A DNA stretch of 64,000 nt from Novosphingobium sp. (lineage in GTDB: Bacteria > Pseudomonadota > Alphaproteobacteria > Sphingomonadales > Sphingomonadaceae): contig JAPLPG010000239.1 in NCBI GenBank assembly GCA_026400375.1, forward strand, positions 1 to 64,000, read 5' to 3'. A program made the translations under genes and the position numbers. Of the stretch, positions 20,458-30,653 are shown in pieces. Under the pieces are notes generated by a model that saw nothing but the letters and a program-made list of their open reading frames with translations, was not told the DNA's origin and did not search any database. Every line of letters starts with the position of its first letter. Positions within the stretch are counted from its first letter, which is position 1.

Positions 20458-21390
20458 ATGTTCGACCTGCCCGCCCCCCAGTTTGCGCAGGTAATTGCCA
20501 CGGAGCAGGCCCAGCAGGTGTCGCTGATGCAGATCGGGCCCGCCACCATGCCGATGCGCCCGTCCGACCTGCCCATCCCGCGCCGCCGCAACCCGGACCA
20601 GCAGCGCGAGACAGAGCGCGAGGCCGGGCTGCAGCGTCCCGACCTGCCCGATCAGGACCGCCTGGCGCAATGCCTGGCCAAGGCGCAGACCAATCCCGAT
20701 GCCGCGCTGGTAGAAGCGCAGACCTGGCTGGGCGAAAGCCGCGACTCCGGCCAGCAGGTGCGCGCCAACCAATGCCTTGGCATGGTGCGTTCGGGCATGG
20801 GCGATTTCACAGGCGCGCTCGAAGCCTTTGCGCAGGCGGTGGCGGGCGTTCCCAAGGAACAGGAAGTGGCCGCGCTGCCGCTGATGGCGATGGCGGGCAA
20901 CGCCGCGCTGGCCGCTGGCAAGCCCGACGAGGCGCTGGGCTGGCTCGACCGTGCGGTGGCCGTGCAAGGCACCACTGACAACGCCGCGCTGGCCGATATC
21001 CAGATCGACCGTTCGCGCGCGCTGGTGGCGCTTGGCCGCAATGCCGAAGCGGCGTCTGCCCTGGATGACGTGCACCGGCTGGCGCCCGAGGGGGCCGAAG
21101 GCTGGTTGCTGTCGGCCACCCTCGCCCGGCGCGGGGATGATCTGCCGCGCGCGCAAAGAGACATTGAAATCGCGGCGAAATACGATCCGCGCGACCCCCG
21201 GATCGGGCTGGAAGCCGGCCTTATCGCGGTGCTGTCCGGTCGCGACGAGGCTGCGCGCAAGTCGTGGGAATCGGTCGTGGCGGTCGACAGGGACGGTGAG
21301 GCGGGAAAGGTTGCAAAAAGCTACCTTGAACAGCTTGGGGCCGCGCCTACATCGGTGGCATCTCCAACAACCGAAAAGCCAGGCCCATGA
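20458..21390 (+). CDS. TPR-containing hypothetical protein
   Basis: MFDLPAPQFAQVIATEQAQQ...; TPR-like alanine-rich helical repeats. Confidence 0.65.
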   Translation: MFDLPAPQFAQVIATEQAQQVSLMQIGPATMPMRPSDLPIPRRRNPDQQRETEREAGLQRPDLPDQDRLAQCLAKAQTNPDAALVEAQTWLGESRDSGQQVRANQCLGMVRSGMGDFTGALEAFAQAVAGVPKEQEVAALPLMAMAGNAALAAGKPDEALGWLDRAVAVQGTTDNAALADIQIDRSRALVALGRNAEAASALDDVHRLAPEGAEGWLLSATLARRGDDLPRAQRDIEIAAKYDPRDPRIGLEAGLIAVLSGRDEAARKSWESVVAVDRDGEAGKVAKSYLEQLGAAPTSVASPTTEKPGP

Positions 21391-22379
21391 AACTCTCCGT
21401 CCTCGATCTTGTCAGCGTGGTCGAGGGTGGGACGGCGAAGGCCGCGCTCGACAATTCCGCCGCTGCCGCCCGCGTGGCCGAGGAATGCGGCTTCCAGCGC
21501 TACTGGGTGGCCGAACATCACGGGATGGAGGGCCTTGCCGGAGCCGCCACGGCGGTGGCGCTGGCGCATATCGGGCAGGCCACGTCGACGATCCGCATCG
21601 GCGCGGGCGGGATCATGCTGCCCAACCACAATCCCCTTGTCATTGCAGAACAATTCGGCACGCTCGATGCGCTCTATCCGGGCCGCGTCGATCTCGGGCT
21701 GGGCCGCGCGCCGGGCGCCGACCAGCGCATCATGCGCGCGCTGCACAAGGACACCAACCGCGCGGCCGAGGACTTTCCGCAGGACGTGGTGGAATTGCGC
21801 GCCCTGTTCGCGGGCGATCCCCGCGTGCCGTTGCAGGCCTTTCCGGCCAGCGGCGCGAAAGTGCAGATGTGGATCTTGGGGTCGAGCCTGTTCGGCGCGC
21901 AGCTGGCGGCCATGCTGGGCCTGCCCTATGCCTTCGCTTCGCACTTCGCGCCCGATCACCTTGATGCGGCGCTGAAAATCTACCGCGAGCGGTTCCAGCC
22001 CTCGGACACGCTCGATGCGCCTTATTGCGCGGCGGCGATCAATGTCGTGGCCGCCGATACCGATGCGGAGGCGCAACTGCTCGCCTCGTCGATGGACCAA
22101 GCGTTCGTGGCGCTGCGCACCGGGACTCCGGGCAAGCTGAAGCCGCCGGTGCCGGGCTATCGCGAATCGCTGCCGCCCCAGGCCCATGCCATGCTTGACC
22201 ATGTGCGGCAGGTGAGCGCTTGCGGATCGGTGGAGACGGTCCGCGCCGGGCTGCAGGCCTTTCAGGCGCGTACCGGGGCAGACGAAGTGATTGTTGCAGC
22301 ATCGATTTTCGATCAGGCGGCACGGCTGAAATCGCTGCGGCTGACGGCCGAGGCCGCGCGTGAACTGGTGCATTCCTGA
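21387..22379 (+). CDS. LLM class flavin-dependent oxidoreductase
   Basis: FQRYWVAEHHGMEGLAG...RIGAGGIMLPNHNPLVIAEQFGTLDALYPGRVDLGLGRAPG. Confidence 0.93.
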   Translation: MKLSVLDLVSVVEGGTAKAALDNSAAAARVAEECGFQRYWVAEHHGMEGLAGAATAVALAHIGQATSTIRIGAGGIMLPNHNPLVIAEQFGTLDALYPGRVDLGLGRAPGADQRIMRALHKDTNRAAEDFPQDVVELRALFAGDPRVPLQAFPASGAKVQMWILGSSLFGAQLAAMLGLPYAFASHFAPDHLDAALKIYRERFQPSDTLDAPYCAAAINVVAADTDAEAQLLASSMDQAFVALRTGTPGKLKPPVPGYRESLPPQAHAMLDHVRQVSACGSVETVRAGLQAFQARTGADEVIVAASIFDQAARLKSLRLTAEAARELVHS

Positions 22380-22382
22380 ACT

Positions 22383-22421
22383 GCACCTAGATGCACCTAA
22401 ACGCACCTACGCGCACGTGCC
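22383..22421. repeat. Four 10-bp phased direct repeats
   Basis: GCACCTAGAT GCACCTAAAC GCACCTACGC GCACGTGCC. Confidence 0.7.
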
Positions 22422-22562
22422 GACACGCAAGCGCAATGGTGCGGCACCATTATCCGCCCAAAAGGTTACAACCGCAGGTTAAGCCGTTCGCGCCAGTGAA
22501 CCGGACTTGTGGCGTCGTGACGGCTGGATTAGCATCTGGAATAATGATACAAGTCCGTATTC

Positions 22563-22595
22563 TATAATTACAAGAGAGGGAAATATTCCTCTCTC
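22563..22595 (+). promoter_or_regulatory. Candidate -10 box (TATAAT 22563-22568) and leader hairpin upstream of NAD-GDH
   Basis: TATAATTACAA then GAGAGGGAAATATTCCTCTCTC near-perfect hairpin about 20 nt before the ATG at 22617. Confidence 0.4.
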
Positions 22596-22616
22596 GCTGG
22601 AGAGCCGGAAATCGCC

Positions 22617-25600
22617 ATGGCGTCAACGTCCGCAACCGTTCCCGAAACCATCGAGCCGCACATCGACGGATTGTCCTTCGCGCTGGCCGAACGCTTCGCC
22701 GCCGCGCTCCTGCCCGACGAGGCGCGCGATTTCGATCACGCCCGCCTTGCCCAGGCCGCCAGCTTCGCCGCCGGGGCCGCTGCGCTGCGCCAGGGCAGCG
22801 ATCCTGCCATCGCGATCGAAAGCGTCAGCGGATCGGGCAGCGCCGGGCGCCACTTGCGCATTGCGGTGATCAACGACGACATGCCGTTCCTGGTCGATTC
22901 GATCACCTCTGCCGTGACCGCGCAGGGGCTGACCATCGACCGGCTGGTCCACCCGGTGGCGGCCGTGCGCCGCGATGCGCAAGGGCGGCTGACCGCGCTT
23001 CCGGCAGGCGATGCCAGCGGGGAGCGCCGCGAATCGATCGTCTACCTGGAAACCGAGCGCGCCGATGCCCGGCAGCGCCGGGCGCTGGCAACAACGCTGG
23101 AGGAAACGCTGGCCGACGTGCGCGCCGCCGTGGCCGATTGGCCGGCGATGCAGGCGGCGATGCGCGAGGATGCGGGCAGCCTGGCCGATCCGGAAGGCGC
23201 GGCGCTGCTGCGCTGGCTGGCCGACGGTATGCTGACCCAGCTGGGCTGCGTGACCCGGCTGCGCGATGGCACCGAACAGCAGGCCCTGGGCATCTGCCGC
23301 GCCAGCGGGCGCAGCCTGCTGGCCGCGGCATCCTATGACAGCGCCTTTGCCTGGTTCGAAAGCGGCAATGGCCGCGCGCCGCTGATCGTCAAGGCCAACC
23401 GGATTGCCAATGTGCACCGCCGCGTGCCGCTCGACCTGTTCATCGTGCCGCGCATCGAGGGCGGCAAGGTGGTGGCGCTTTGCGTCCATGCCGGCGTGTG
23501 GACCAGCGCGGCGTTGGCCGCAGCGCCGGATCGCATCCCCCGCCTGCGCACCCAGCTGTCCGAGCTGATGGACAAGTTCGGCTTTTCGCCCGGAGGCCAC
23601 GCCGCCAAGGCGCTGGTCCATGCGATGACCGCACTGCCGCACGATCTGCTGGTCAGCTTTGCCGAGGCGGATCTGGAGCGCGTGGTCACCGCGACGATGA
23701 GCCTGGTGGACCGCCCGCGCCCGCGCCTGGCGCTGGTCGAAGCGCCGCTGGCCCGCCACATGTTCGCCTTTGTCTGGCTGCCGCGCGACGTGCTTTCGAC
23801 CGAGGTGCGCCAGGCGATCCAGGCCATGCTGGAGGCGGCAACCGGCGCGCAGGTGATCGACTGGGCGCTGCAGGTCGAGGCCAGCACGCTGGCCATGCTG
23901 CGCTTCGTGCTGGATGTGCGCGAACAGCACGTGACCGCCGACGAGGACGCGCTGGACCTGCAGCTGCAAGCGATGGTGCGCGGCTGGGCAGGCGCGGTGG
24001 AAAGCGAACTGGCCAAGGCCGAAGACCCCTCGCGCGCGGCGGCGATTGCCGCACGCTATGCCGATGCCTTTCCGATTGCCTACCGCAATGCCTCTGGCCC
24101 GGCGGAGGCGGCCAGCGACATCCGCATCCTGCGCACGCTGGCCGGGACGAAAGCCCCGCGCCGCGCCGCGCGCCTGCACCGCAACGCCAGCGAACTGGCG
24201 CTGCGGCTGAAGCTGTACCAGCGCGAGGGCGCGATCGTGCTGTCCGATGCGGTGCCGGTGCTGGAGAACTTCGGCTTTCGCGTGCTGGAGGAACTGCCGA
24301 CCCCGCTGGATGGCGGAAGGCTGGGCTTCATCCACGATTTCCTCGTCTCGCACCCGGCAGACAGCTCGGTGGAGGACCTGCTCGCCCGCGCCGACGCCAT
24401 CGAAGGATCGCTGGCTGCGGTGCTGAATGGCGCGGCCGAGGACGATGCCTTCAACCGGCTGATCGTGGCCACCGGCCTGACCGCGACCGAAGCCAACTGG
24501 CTGCGCGCATTCTATCGCTACTTGCGGCAGGCGGGCATGACATTCGGCATCGCCACCGTGGTGGAAGCGCTGAAGAACGCCCCTGCGGTGACGCGCGGGC
24601 TGATCGACGCCTTCGTGGCGCGGCATGACCCGGCCTTTGCGGGCGACCGCGACGCGGCCTTTGCGCAGGCCGAGGAGCGCATCAAGGCAGGCCTTGCCGG
24701 CGTGGCCGCAATCAACGACGACCGCCTGCTGCGCCAGTTCCGCGCGCTGGTGGGCGCGATCCTGCGCACCAATGCCTTTGCCCCGGCAGCCGCCGAGGCG
24801 CTGGCGTTCAAGATCGATTCGGCGCAAGTGCCCGGCCTGCCCAAGCCGCTGCCGTGGCGCGAGATCTTCGTCTATTCACCCCGCGTCGAAGGTATTCACT
24901 TGCGCGCCGGGCCGGTGGCGCGCGGGGGCCTGCGCTGGTCCGATCGGCGCGACGATTTCCGCACCGAAGTGCTGGGCCTGATGAAGGCGCAGCGGGTGAA
25001 AAACGCGGTGATCGTGCCGACCGGGGCCAAGGGCGGGTTCTATCCCAAGCAATTGCCCGACCCGGCGAAGGACCGCGAAGGCTGGCTGGCCGAGGGCAAG
25101 GCAAGCTATCAGGTGTTCATCCGCACGCTGCTTTCGCTGACCGACAATATCGTCGAAGGCGCGGTGGTTCACCCCGACGCGGTGGTGGTGCGCGATGGCG
25201 AGGACCCCTACTTCGTGGTGGCGGCCGACAAGGGCACGGCGACCTTTTCCGACGTGGCCAATGCCATTGCGCAATCGCGGGACTTCTGGCTCGACGATGC
25301 CTTCGCCAGCGGCGGATCGAAGGGATACGACCACAAGGCGATGGGCATCACCGCCAAGGGCGCGTGGCTTTCGGTCCGGCGGCACTTCCTGGAACTGGGC
25401 GTGGACGTGCAGGCAGAGCCGGTGCGCGTGGCGGGCTGTGGCGACATGTCGGGCGACGTGTTCGGCAATGGCATGCTGCTGTCCAAGGCGCTGAAAGTGG
25501 TGGCGGCGTTCGACCATCGGCACGTGTTCCTTGATCCCGATCCCGATCCGGCGAAAAGCTGGGAAGAGCGCGCGCGCATGTTCGCGCTGCCGCGATCGAG

Positions 25601-27299
25601 CTGGGACGATTACGACAAGAACCTGATTTCCGCAGGCGGCGGCGTGTTTCCGCGCAGCATGAAGGCCATCCCGCTATCGCCGCAAGTGCAGGCGATGCTG
25701 GGGCTGGACGTGGCGGAGATCGATCCGGATTCGCTGATCACCGCGATCCTGCGCGCGCAAGTGGACCTGATGTGGTTTGGCGGCATTGGCACCTATGTGA
25801 AGGCCAGCACCCAGAACAACGCCGATGTGGGCGATCCTTCGAACGATTCGGTGCGCATATCGGCCAATGAAGTGCGCGCCAGGGTGATTGGCGAAGGGGC
25901 CAACCTTGGCACCACGCAAGCCGCGCGCATCGAATTTTCCTTGAACGGTGGCCGGATCAACACCGACTTCATCGACAATTCGGCAGGCGTCGATTGTTCG
26001 GACAACGAGGTGAACATCAAGATTGCGCTGGCCGCGGCCAAGCGGGCCGGCACCCTGACCGAAGAGGCGCGCGTCGACCTGCTGGTATCGATGACCGACG
26101 ATGTTGCGCATCTGGTGCTGGAGGACAACCGGCTGCAGGCCCTGGCGCTGTCCATCGCCGAGCGCGGCGGGGGGGCGGCCATGCCATCGTGGTCCCGCCT
26201 GATCGACGTTCTGGAGGAATCAGGCGATCTTGATCGCAAGACCGAAGGGCTGGCGGGGGCAGAGGACCTGGCCCGCCGGGCGGCGGCCGGACAGGGCCTG
26301 ACCCGGCCCGAACTGGCGGTGCTGCTGTCCAGCAGCAAGCTGGTGCTGCAGCGCGCGCTGGAAGAGAGCACGGTGGTGGACGACCCGGTGCTGGAGGTAG
26401 AGCTGATTGCCGCCTTCCCGCCGCAGATGCACGAGGCTTTCGAGACCGAGATCACCCACCACCGCCTGCGCCGAGAAATCATCGCGACGAAGCTGGCCAA
26501 CCGCGTGATCAACCGGCTTGGCCCGATCATGCCCTTCGAACTGTGCGAGGAGGAAGGCGTGGCGCTGGCGCAAGTCGTCGCAGCGTTCGTGGCGGCCGAA
26601 CGGTTGCTCGATCTGCGCAGGACCTGGGACCTGCTCGACACCGCAACGATGCCCGAACCGTTGCGGCTGGCGCTGTTCGAGCGCGTGGCGTGGGGCATGC
26701 GCGGGCACATTGCCGATGTGCTGCGGGCAGGCCACGGATCGCTGCAGCCGGGGGACCTGATCGAGGACCTGTTCGGTGGCGTGGGCCTGCTTTCGCACAC
26801 GGCAGCGCAGTTGCTGCGCGGTGAGGCACAGGAACAGGCGCGGATGATGGCCGACGAGCTGGCGGCGGCAGGAGCGCCTGCGGAAATCGCGGCGCGGCTG
26901 GTGCACCTTTACGACATGGACGGCGCGGTAGGCCTCGCGCATCTGGCGGGCGAACTGAACGTGGATGCCGCCGCGCTGACCGGGGCCTTTGCCGATCTGG
27001 GCGCGACGCTGGGGCTGGACTGGGCGCAGCAGGCGGCGCGGCGGATGAACCCGTCCGATCCGTGGGAGCGGCTGCTGGTGGCCGGGCTATCGCGCGATTT
27101 CGAACAGATGCGGCTGGATTTCCTGGCGCGTTCGAACGGGGCATCGCCCGACCGGTTCGTGGCCGACTGGCTGGGCGCGAACGGTGCAGCGGTGCAGCAG
27201 TTCCGCAGCCTGATCGCACGGGCGCAGGCGGCCCCTGCTGTGGCCCCCGCCATGCTGGCGCAAGTGGCCAGCCAGGCGCGGACGCTGCTGGGGCGGTAG
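22617..27299 (+). CDS. NAD-specific glutamate dehydrogenase, large type
   Basis: 1560 aa; GGLRWSDRRDDFRTEVLGLMKAQRVKNAVIVPTGAKGGFYPKQ, VRVAGCGDMSGDVFGNGMLLS, DLMWFGGIGTYVKAS, IGEGANLGTTQAARIEF. Confidence 0.96.
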   Translation: MASTSATVPETIEPHIDGLSFALAERFAAALLPDEARDFDHARLAQAASFAAGAAALRQGSDPAIAIESVSGSGSAGRHLRIAVINDDMPFLVDSITSAVTAQGLTIDRLVHPVAAVRRDAQGRLTALPAGDASGERRESIVYLETERADARQRRALATTLEETLADVRAAVADWPAMQAAMREDAGSLADPEGAALLRWLADGMLTQLGCVTRLRDGTEQQALGICRASGRSLLAAASYDSAFAWFESGNGRAPLIVKANRIANVHRRVPLDLFIVPRIEGGKVVALCVHAGVWTSAALAAAPDRIPRLRTQLSELMDKFGFSPGGHAAKALVHAMTALPHDLLVSFAEADLERVVTATMSLVDRPRPRLALVEAPLARHMFAFVWLPRDVLSTEVRQAIQAMLEAATGAQVIDWALQVEASTLAMLRFVLDVREQHVTADEDALDLQLQAMVRGWAGAVESELAKAEDPSRAAAIAARYADAFPIAYRNASGPAEAASDIRILRTLAGTKAPRRAARLHRNASELALRLKLYQREGAIVLSDAVPVLENFGFRVLEELPTPLDGGRLGFIHDFLVSHPADSSVEDLLARADAIEGSLAAVLNGAAEDDAFNRLIVATGLTATEANWLRAFYRYLRQAGMTFGIATVVEALKNAPAVTRGLIDAFVARHDPAFAGDRDAAFAQAEERIKAGLAGVAAINDDRLLRQFRALVGAILRTNAFAPAAAEALAFKIDSAQVPGLPKPLPWREIFVYSPRVEGIHLRAGPVARGGLRWSDRRDDFRTEVLGLMKAQRVKNAVIVPTGAKGGFYPKQLPDPAKDREGWLAEGKASYQVFIRTLLSLTDNIVEGAVVHPDAVVVRDGEDPYFVVAADKGTATFSDVANAIAQSRDFWLDDAFASGGSKGYDHKAMGITAKGAWLSVRRHFLELGVDVQAEPVRVAGCGDMSGDVFGNGMLLSKALKVVAAFDHRHVFLDPDPDPAKSWEERARMFALPRSSWDDYDKNLISAGGGVFPRSMKAIPLSPQVQAMLGLDVAEIDPDSLITAILRAQVDLMWFGGIGTYVKASTQNNADVGDPSNDSVRISANEVRARVIGEGANLGTTQAARIEFSLNGGRINTDFIDNSAGVDCSDNEVNIKIALAAAKRAGTLTEEARVDLLVSMTDDVAHLVLEDNRLQALALSIAERGGGAAMPSWSRLIDVLEESGDLDRKTEGLAGAEDLARRAAAGQGLTRPELAVLLSSSKLVLQRALEESTVVDDPVLEVELIAAFPPQMHEAFETEITHHRLRREIIATKLANRVINRLGPIMPFELCEEEGVALAQVVAAFVAAERLLDLRRTWDLLDTATMPEPLRLALFERVAWGMRGHIADVLRAGHGSLQPGDLIEDLFGGVGLLSHTAAQLLRGEAQEQARMMADELAAAGAPAEIAARLVHLYDMDGAVGLAHLAGELNVDAAALTGAFADLGATLGLDWAQQAARRMNPSDPWERLLVAGLSRDFEQMRLDFLARSNGASPDRFVADWLGANGAAVQQFRSLIARAQAAPAVAPAMLAQVASQARTLLGR

Positions 27300-27306
27300 G
27301 GAGCAA

Positions 27307-27343
27307 AGAAGTAGTGGCCGTGATTCGCGGCCGCTACTTCTTC
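27307..27343. terminator. Candidate bidirectional terminator between convergent genes
   Basis: AAGAAGTAGTGGCCG-TGATTCG-CGGCCGCTACTTCTT inverted repeat; overlaps the stop region of the minus-strand gene. Confidence 0.6.
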
Positions 27344-28548
27344 AACCCTGCGATGATTGCGTGGAAGCCTGTGACCGTTTCGTCCACTACGCCTGCCGGT
27401 TCCGGATTGGGGAAATGGCTGAGCTTGACGATCACGGTGTTGCTCGCCGGGTTCACATAGATGAACTGACCGGCCAGCCCGATGGCCGAATAGGCGCCGG
27501 GTTCGTCGTCCAGCTTCCAGATCTGGAAGCCATAGGCATCGCGCGTGGGCTTGGCGGCGTTGGGCGCGAAGGGCACCATGGTGGTGGCCTGTTCGATCCA
27601 GCTTGCCGGAACGACCTGCCGCCCGTTGGCGCCCCCCAGATTCACTCGGCCCTTGTTCAGCAGCATCAGACCGATGCGGCCGAAATCGCGCAGCCGGGCG
27701 TTATAGCCCATGCCTGACAGTTCGCGGCCCACACCGACGGGGCCATCGGCAATGAAGAAGCCGTCCGCTTCCGCGCCCATTGGTTGCCACAGGCGGCGGC
27801 TCATGTAAGCGGCCAGCTTCTCGCCCGTTGCGCGTTCCAGCACCCAGCCGAGCACCGCGGTATCGAGTGTGGCATAGTTGAAGCGACTACCGGGGGTGGT
27901 GGCCCTGCCGATGGTGCGGGCGCGATCGGCAAAGCGTTCGGTGTTGGCCACGATCGCGTTCATGTGGATCTGCGCGGCCAGGCTGGGGTTCGCGCCGAAA
28001 TCGTAGCGTTCTTCGTAGGCGACGCCCGAGCGCATCTGCAGCACGTGGCGGATCGACACGCCTTCGTAGCCGCCGCCGTTCAGTTCGGGCACGTACTTGC
28101 TGACGGGATCGTCGATCGAGGCGATCTTGCCATCCTCGAGCGCAAGGCCGACGAGCAGCGCGGTGATGGTCTTGGCCATCGAGAACGAGATGAAGCGGTC
28201 TTCGGGCGTGGTGCGGTTGCGATAATCCTCGAACACCACCTTGCCATCGTGGATCACCAGCAGCGCATTGGTGAAGGTGCGCCGCGCCCAGCCATCGTAA
28301 TCGGCGGGCATGGCGGCTGCCGGGCCGGTGGCGAGCGGCCAGGTCTCGGGCCCCCGGGCCACGGTGCGGGTTTCGAAGATCTGTGCGGAATTGCGGAAAT
28401 TGAAGCTGTTGATATCGGCATCGAGCCAGTGCTGGCGCATGGCGATGACCGGGTCCTGCGGCGTGGGTGCCGGGCTTTGCGCACTGGCTGGCAGGCACGT
28501 TGCCGCCAGCGTGGCTGCGATCAAGCGTCTCGCGAATGTCATGCGCAT
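27334..28548 (-). CDS. Serine hydrolase / beta-lactamase-related protein
   Basis: ISFSMAKTITALLVG (SxxK), YATLDTAVLGWVLERATGEKLAAYM, secretion signal. Confidence 0.9.
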   Translation of the reverse strand: MRMTFARRLIAATLAATCLPASAQSPAPTPQDPVIAMRQHWLDADINSFNFRNSAQIFETRTVARGPETWPLATGPAAAMPADYDGWARRTFTNALLVIHDGKVVFEDYRNRTTPEDRFISFSMAKTITALLVGLALEDGKIASIDDPVSKYVPELNGGGYEGVSIRHVLQMRSGVAYEERYDFGANPSLAAQIHMNAIVANTERFADRARTIGRATTPGSRFNYATLDTAVLGWVLERATGEKLAAYMSRRLWQPMGAEADGFFIADGPVGVGRELSGMGYNARLRDFGRIGLMLLNKGRVNLGGANGRQVVPASWIEQATTMVPFAPNAAKPTRDAYGFQIWKLDDEPGAYSAIGLAGQFIYVNPASNTVIVKLSHFPNPEPAGVVDETVTGFHAIIAGLKK

Positions 28549-28714
28549 CTGTCCCGTCTCCCGGTCGATATTGTGTTATGTGGCATAGCATATCGCAGTG
28601 ATGCTGGTGCGCAAGGGGGGATCGTTGCCGGGCCGCAACGGACTTTTTGCCGCTGATCGGTTGACGCTACGGCGCTTTTGGCCAAACGGCTGTTGAAAGC
28701 CGGGAGGATTCGAC

Positions 28715-29944
28715 ATGGAACATGCAGACGTCATCATCGTGGGGGCAGGCCACGGCGGCGCGCAGGCGGCGATTGCGCTGCGCCAGAACGGCTTTGAAGG
28801 CCGCGTGCTGGTGATCGGGCGCGAGCCGGAAATCCCCTACGAACGCCCGCCGCTGTCCAAGGAATACCTCGCGCGCGAAAAGACGTTCGAGCGCATCTGC
28901 ATCCGTCCGGCGCAGTTCTGGGTGGACAAGGCCATCGAGATGAAGCTGTCGAGCGAGGTTGTGGCGATCGACCCTGCGGCGCACACGGTGAAGCTGGGCG
29001 ATGGGTCGGAGGTCGGCTATGGCAAGCTGATCTGGGCGACCGGCGGCGATCCGCGCCGGCTATCGTGCATGGGCGCCGATCTGGTGGGCGTGCACGCTGT
29101 GCGCACGCGCGAAGATGCCGACCGGCTGATGCGCGAACTGGATTCAGGTGCGAAGCGCGCGGTGGTGGTCGGCGGCGGCTACATCGGTCTGGAAGCCGCA
29201 GCCGTGCTGACGAAGTTCGACGTCTCGGTCACGCTGCTGGAAGCCCTGCCCCGCGTGCTGGCGCGAGTGGCCGGAGAGGCGCTTTCGGAATTCTACCAGG
29301 CCGAACATCGCGCCCACGGCGTGGACTTGCGCACTGGCGCGGCGATGGACTGCATCGAGGGTGACGGCACGAAAGTGACCGGCGTGAAGATGCAGGACGG
29401 TTCGGTGCTGCCCGCCGACATCGTGATCGTGGGCATTGGCATCATTCCCTGCATCGGGCCGCTGCTGGCCGCTGGCGCAGCGGGCGGCAACGGCGTGGAC
29501 GTGGACGAATTCTGCCGCACGTCGCTGCCCGACATCTATGCCATCGGCGATTGCGCGGCCCATGCCAACGACTTTGCCGATGGCGCGGTGATCCGGCTGG
29601 AATCGGTGCAGAACGCCAACGACATGGCAACGACTGCGGCCAAGGACATCTGCGGCGCGCCGGTGCCCTACAAGGCGACGCCGTGGTTCTGGTCGAACCA
29701 GTATGACTTGCGCCTGCAGACGGTGGGGCTTTCGACCGGCCATGACAACGCCGTGCTGCGCGGCGATCCGGCGACGCGATCGTTCTCGGTCGTGTACCTG
29801 AAGGGCGGCAAGGTGGTGGCGCTCGATTGCGTGAACATGGTCAAGGACTATGTCCAGGGCAAGAAACTGGTCGAATCCCGCGCCCAGATCGCGCCCGAAC
29901 TGCTGGCCGATGCGGCGGTGCCGTTGAAGGACCTGATCGGCTGA
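28715..29944 (+). CDS. FAD-dependent oxidoreductase (ferredoxin/rubredoxin reductase-like)
   Basis: [68 protein letters not shown]. Confidence 0.92.
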   Translation: MEHADVIIVGAGHGGAQAAIALRQNGFEGRVLVIGREPEIPYERPPLSKEYLAREKTFERICIRPAQFWVDKAIEMKLSSEVVAIDPAAHTVKLGDGSEVGYGKLIWATGGDPRRLSCMGADLVGVHAVRTREDADRLMRELDSGAKRAVVVGGGYIGLEAAAVLTKFDVSVTLLEALPRVLARVAGEALSEFYQAEHRAHGVDLRTGAAMDCIEGDGTKVTGVKMQDGSVLPADIVIVGIGIIPCIGPLLAAGAAGGNGVDVDEFCRTSLPDIYAIGDCAAHANDFADGAVIRLESVQNANDMATTAAKDICGAPVPYKATPWFWSNQYDLRLQTVGLSTGHDNAVLRGDPATRSFSVVYLKGGKVVALDCVNMVKDYVQGKKLVESRAQIAPELLADAAVPLKDLIG

Positions 29945-30139
29945 TCAGCCATCGCGCTGGAAGATCTCCTCGATCGGCAGTTCGAACAGGTCGGCGATGC
30001 GGAAGGCGAGCGGTAGCGACGGGTCGTACTTGCCGGTTTCGATGGCGTTGACCGATTGACGGCTGACGTCGAGACGGGCGGCGAGATCGGCCTGGCTCCA
30101 GTTGCGCATCGCGCGCAGGACCTTGAGGCGGTTGTTCAT
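29945..30139 (-). CDS. XRE family HTH regulator (short)
   Basis: MNNRLKVLRAMRNWSQADLAARLDVSRQSVNAIETGKYDPSLPLAFRIADLFELPIEEIF. Confidence 0.92.
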   Translation of the reverse strand: MNNRLKVLRAMRNWSQADLAARLDVSRQSVNAIETGKYDPSLPLAFRIADLFELPIEEIFQRDG

Positions 30140-30561
30140 TCCGCGTTCCCCGCGCGCCGTTCGAGCACGGCGTTGATCGCGCCGCCAAGGCCGAGACCTG
30201 CGAACCAGAAGAACGTGGCGCCGAAACCGCCATCGCCTGGCGCGATAAGATCGAAGTTCTGCAGCCATTCGCGCACGCTGGTGACGACCAGCGCAAAGCC
30301 CGTGGCGAACAGCGTCTGGCGGACCAGCAGCATGCGCAGGTATTCATCGGTCTGTTCCACCAGCAGGCGCATGACCGCCCACACGACACCAATGATCGGC
30401 ACCGCCGGCAGCAGCGCCAGCACGTAGGCGAGAACGCCCTGGCCAAGGCCCTGCCTGAACATCCACTTCGAGAAGATGAGCAGGCCGACATAAGCAGACA
30501 TCAGCACCAGCAGCCTGAGCGTGTAGCGCCGCGTTGCGGGATTGGGGTGATTGCACAGCAT
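30136..30561 (-). CDS. Hypothetical membrane protein, overlapping the XRE gene
   Basis: About four TM segments; 4-nt overlap with the XRE start. Confidence 0.75.
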   Translation of the reverse strand: MLCNHPNPATRRYTLRLLVLMSAYVGLLIFSKWMFRQGLGQGVLAYVLALLPAVPIIGVVWAVMRLLVEQTDEYLRMLLVRQTLFATGFALVVTSVREWLQNFDLIAPGDGGFGATFFWFAGLGLGGAINAVLERRAGNAE

Positions 30562-30564
30562 CGG

Positions 30565-30653
30565 GTCAAGCCTCCTTGATTGGATGACAAGCTTACTTGA
30601 CCAAACTGGGCGGCATGTCAAGCGTCATTGTCATAAAGGGTATGACACTTGAC
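30565..30653. promoter_or_regulatory. Cluster of TCAAG/CTTGA half-sites and a perfect dyad upstream of the XRE module
   Basis: TGTCATA-AAGGG-TATGACA (30629-30647) plus repeated GTCAAG/CTTGAC half-sites. Confidence 0.5.

Noticed and set aside
22383-22421. CRISPR-like array
   Set aside because: Repeats are only 10 bp and contiguous with no spacers; no cas genes nearby.
22623-24827. 734-aa minus-strand ORF antisense to NAD-GDH
   Set aside because: Same GC-codon artefact; composition (R/G/H/Q rich) is not protein-like and plus-strand GDH motifs are clear.
29945-30561. Toxin-antitoxin system from the XRE plus membrane protein pair
   Set aside because: The membrane protein has several TMs and lacks toxin hallmarks; more consistent with a common XRE/membrane regulatory pair.
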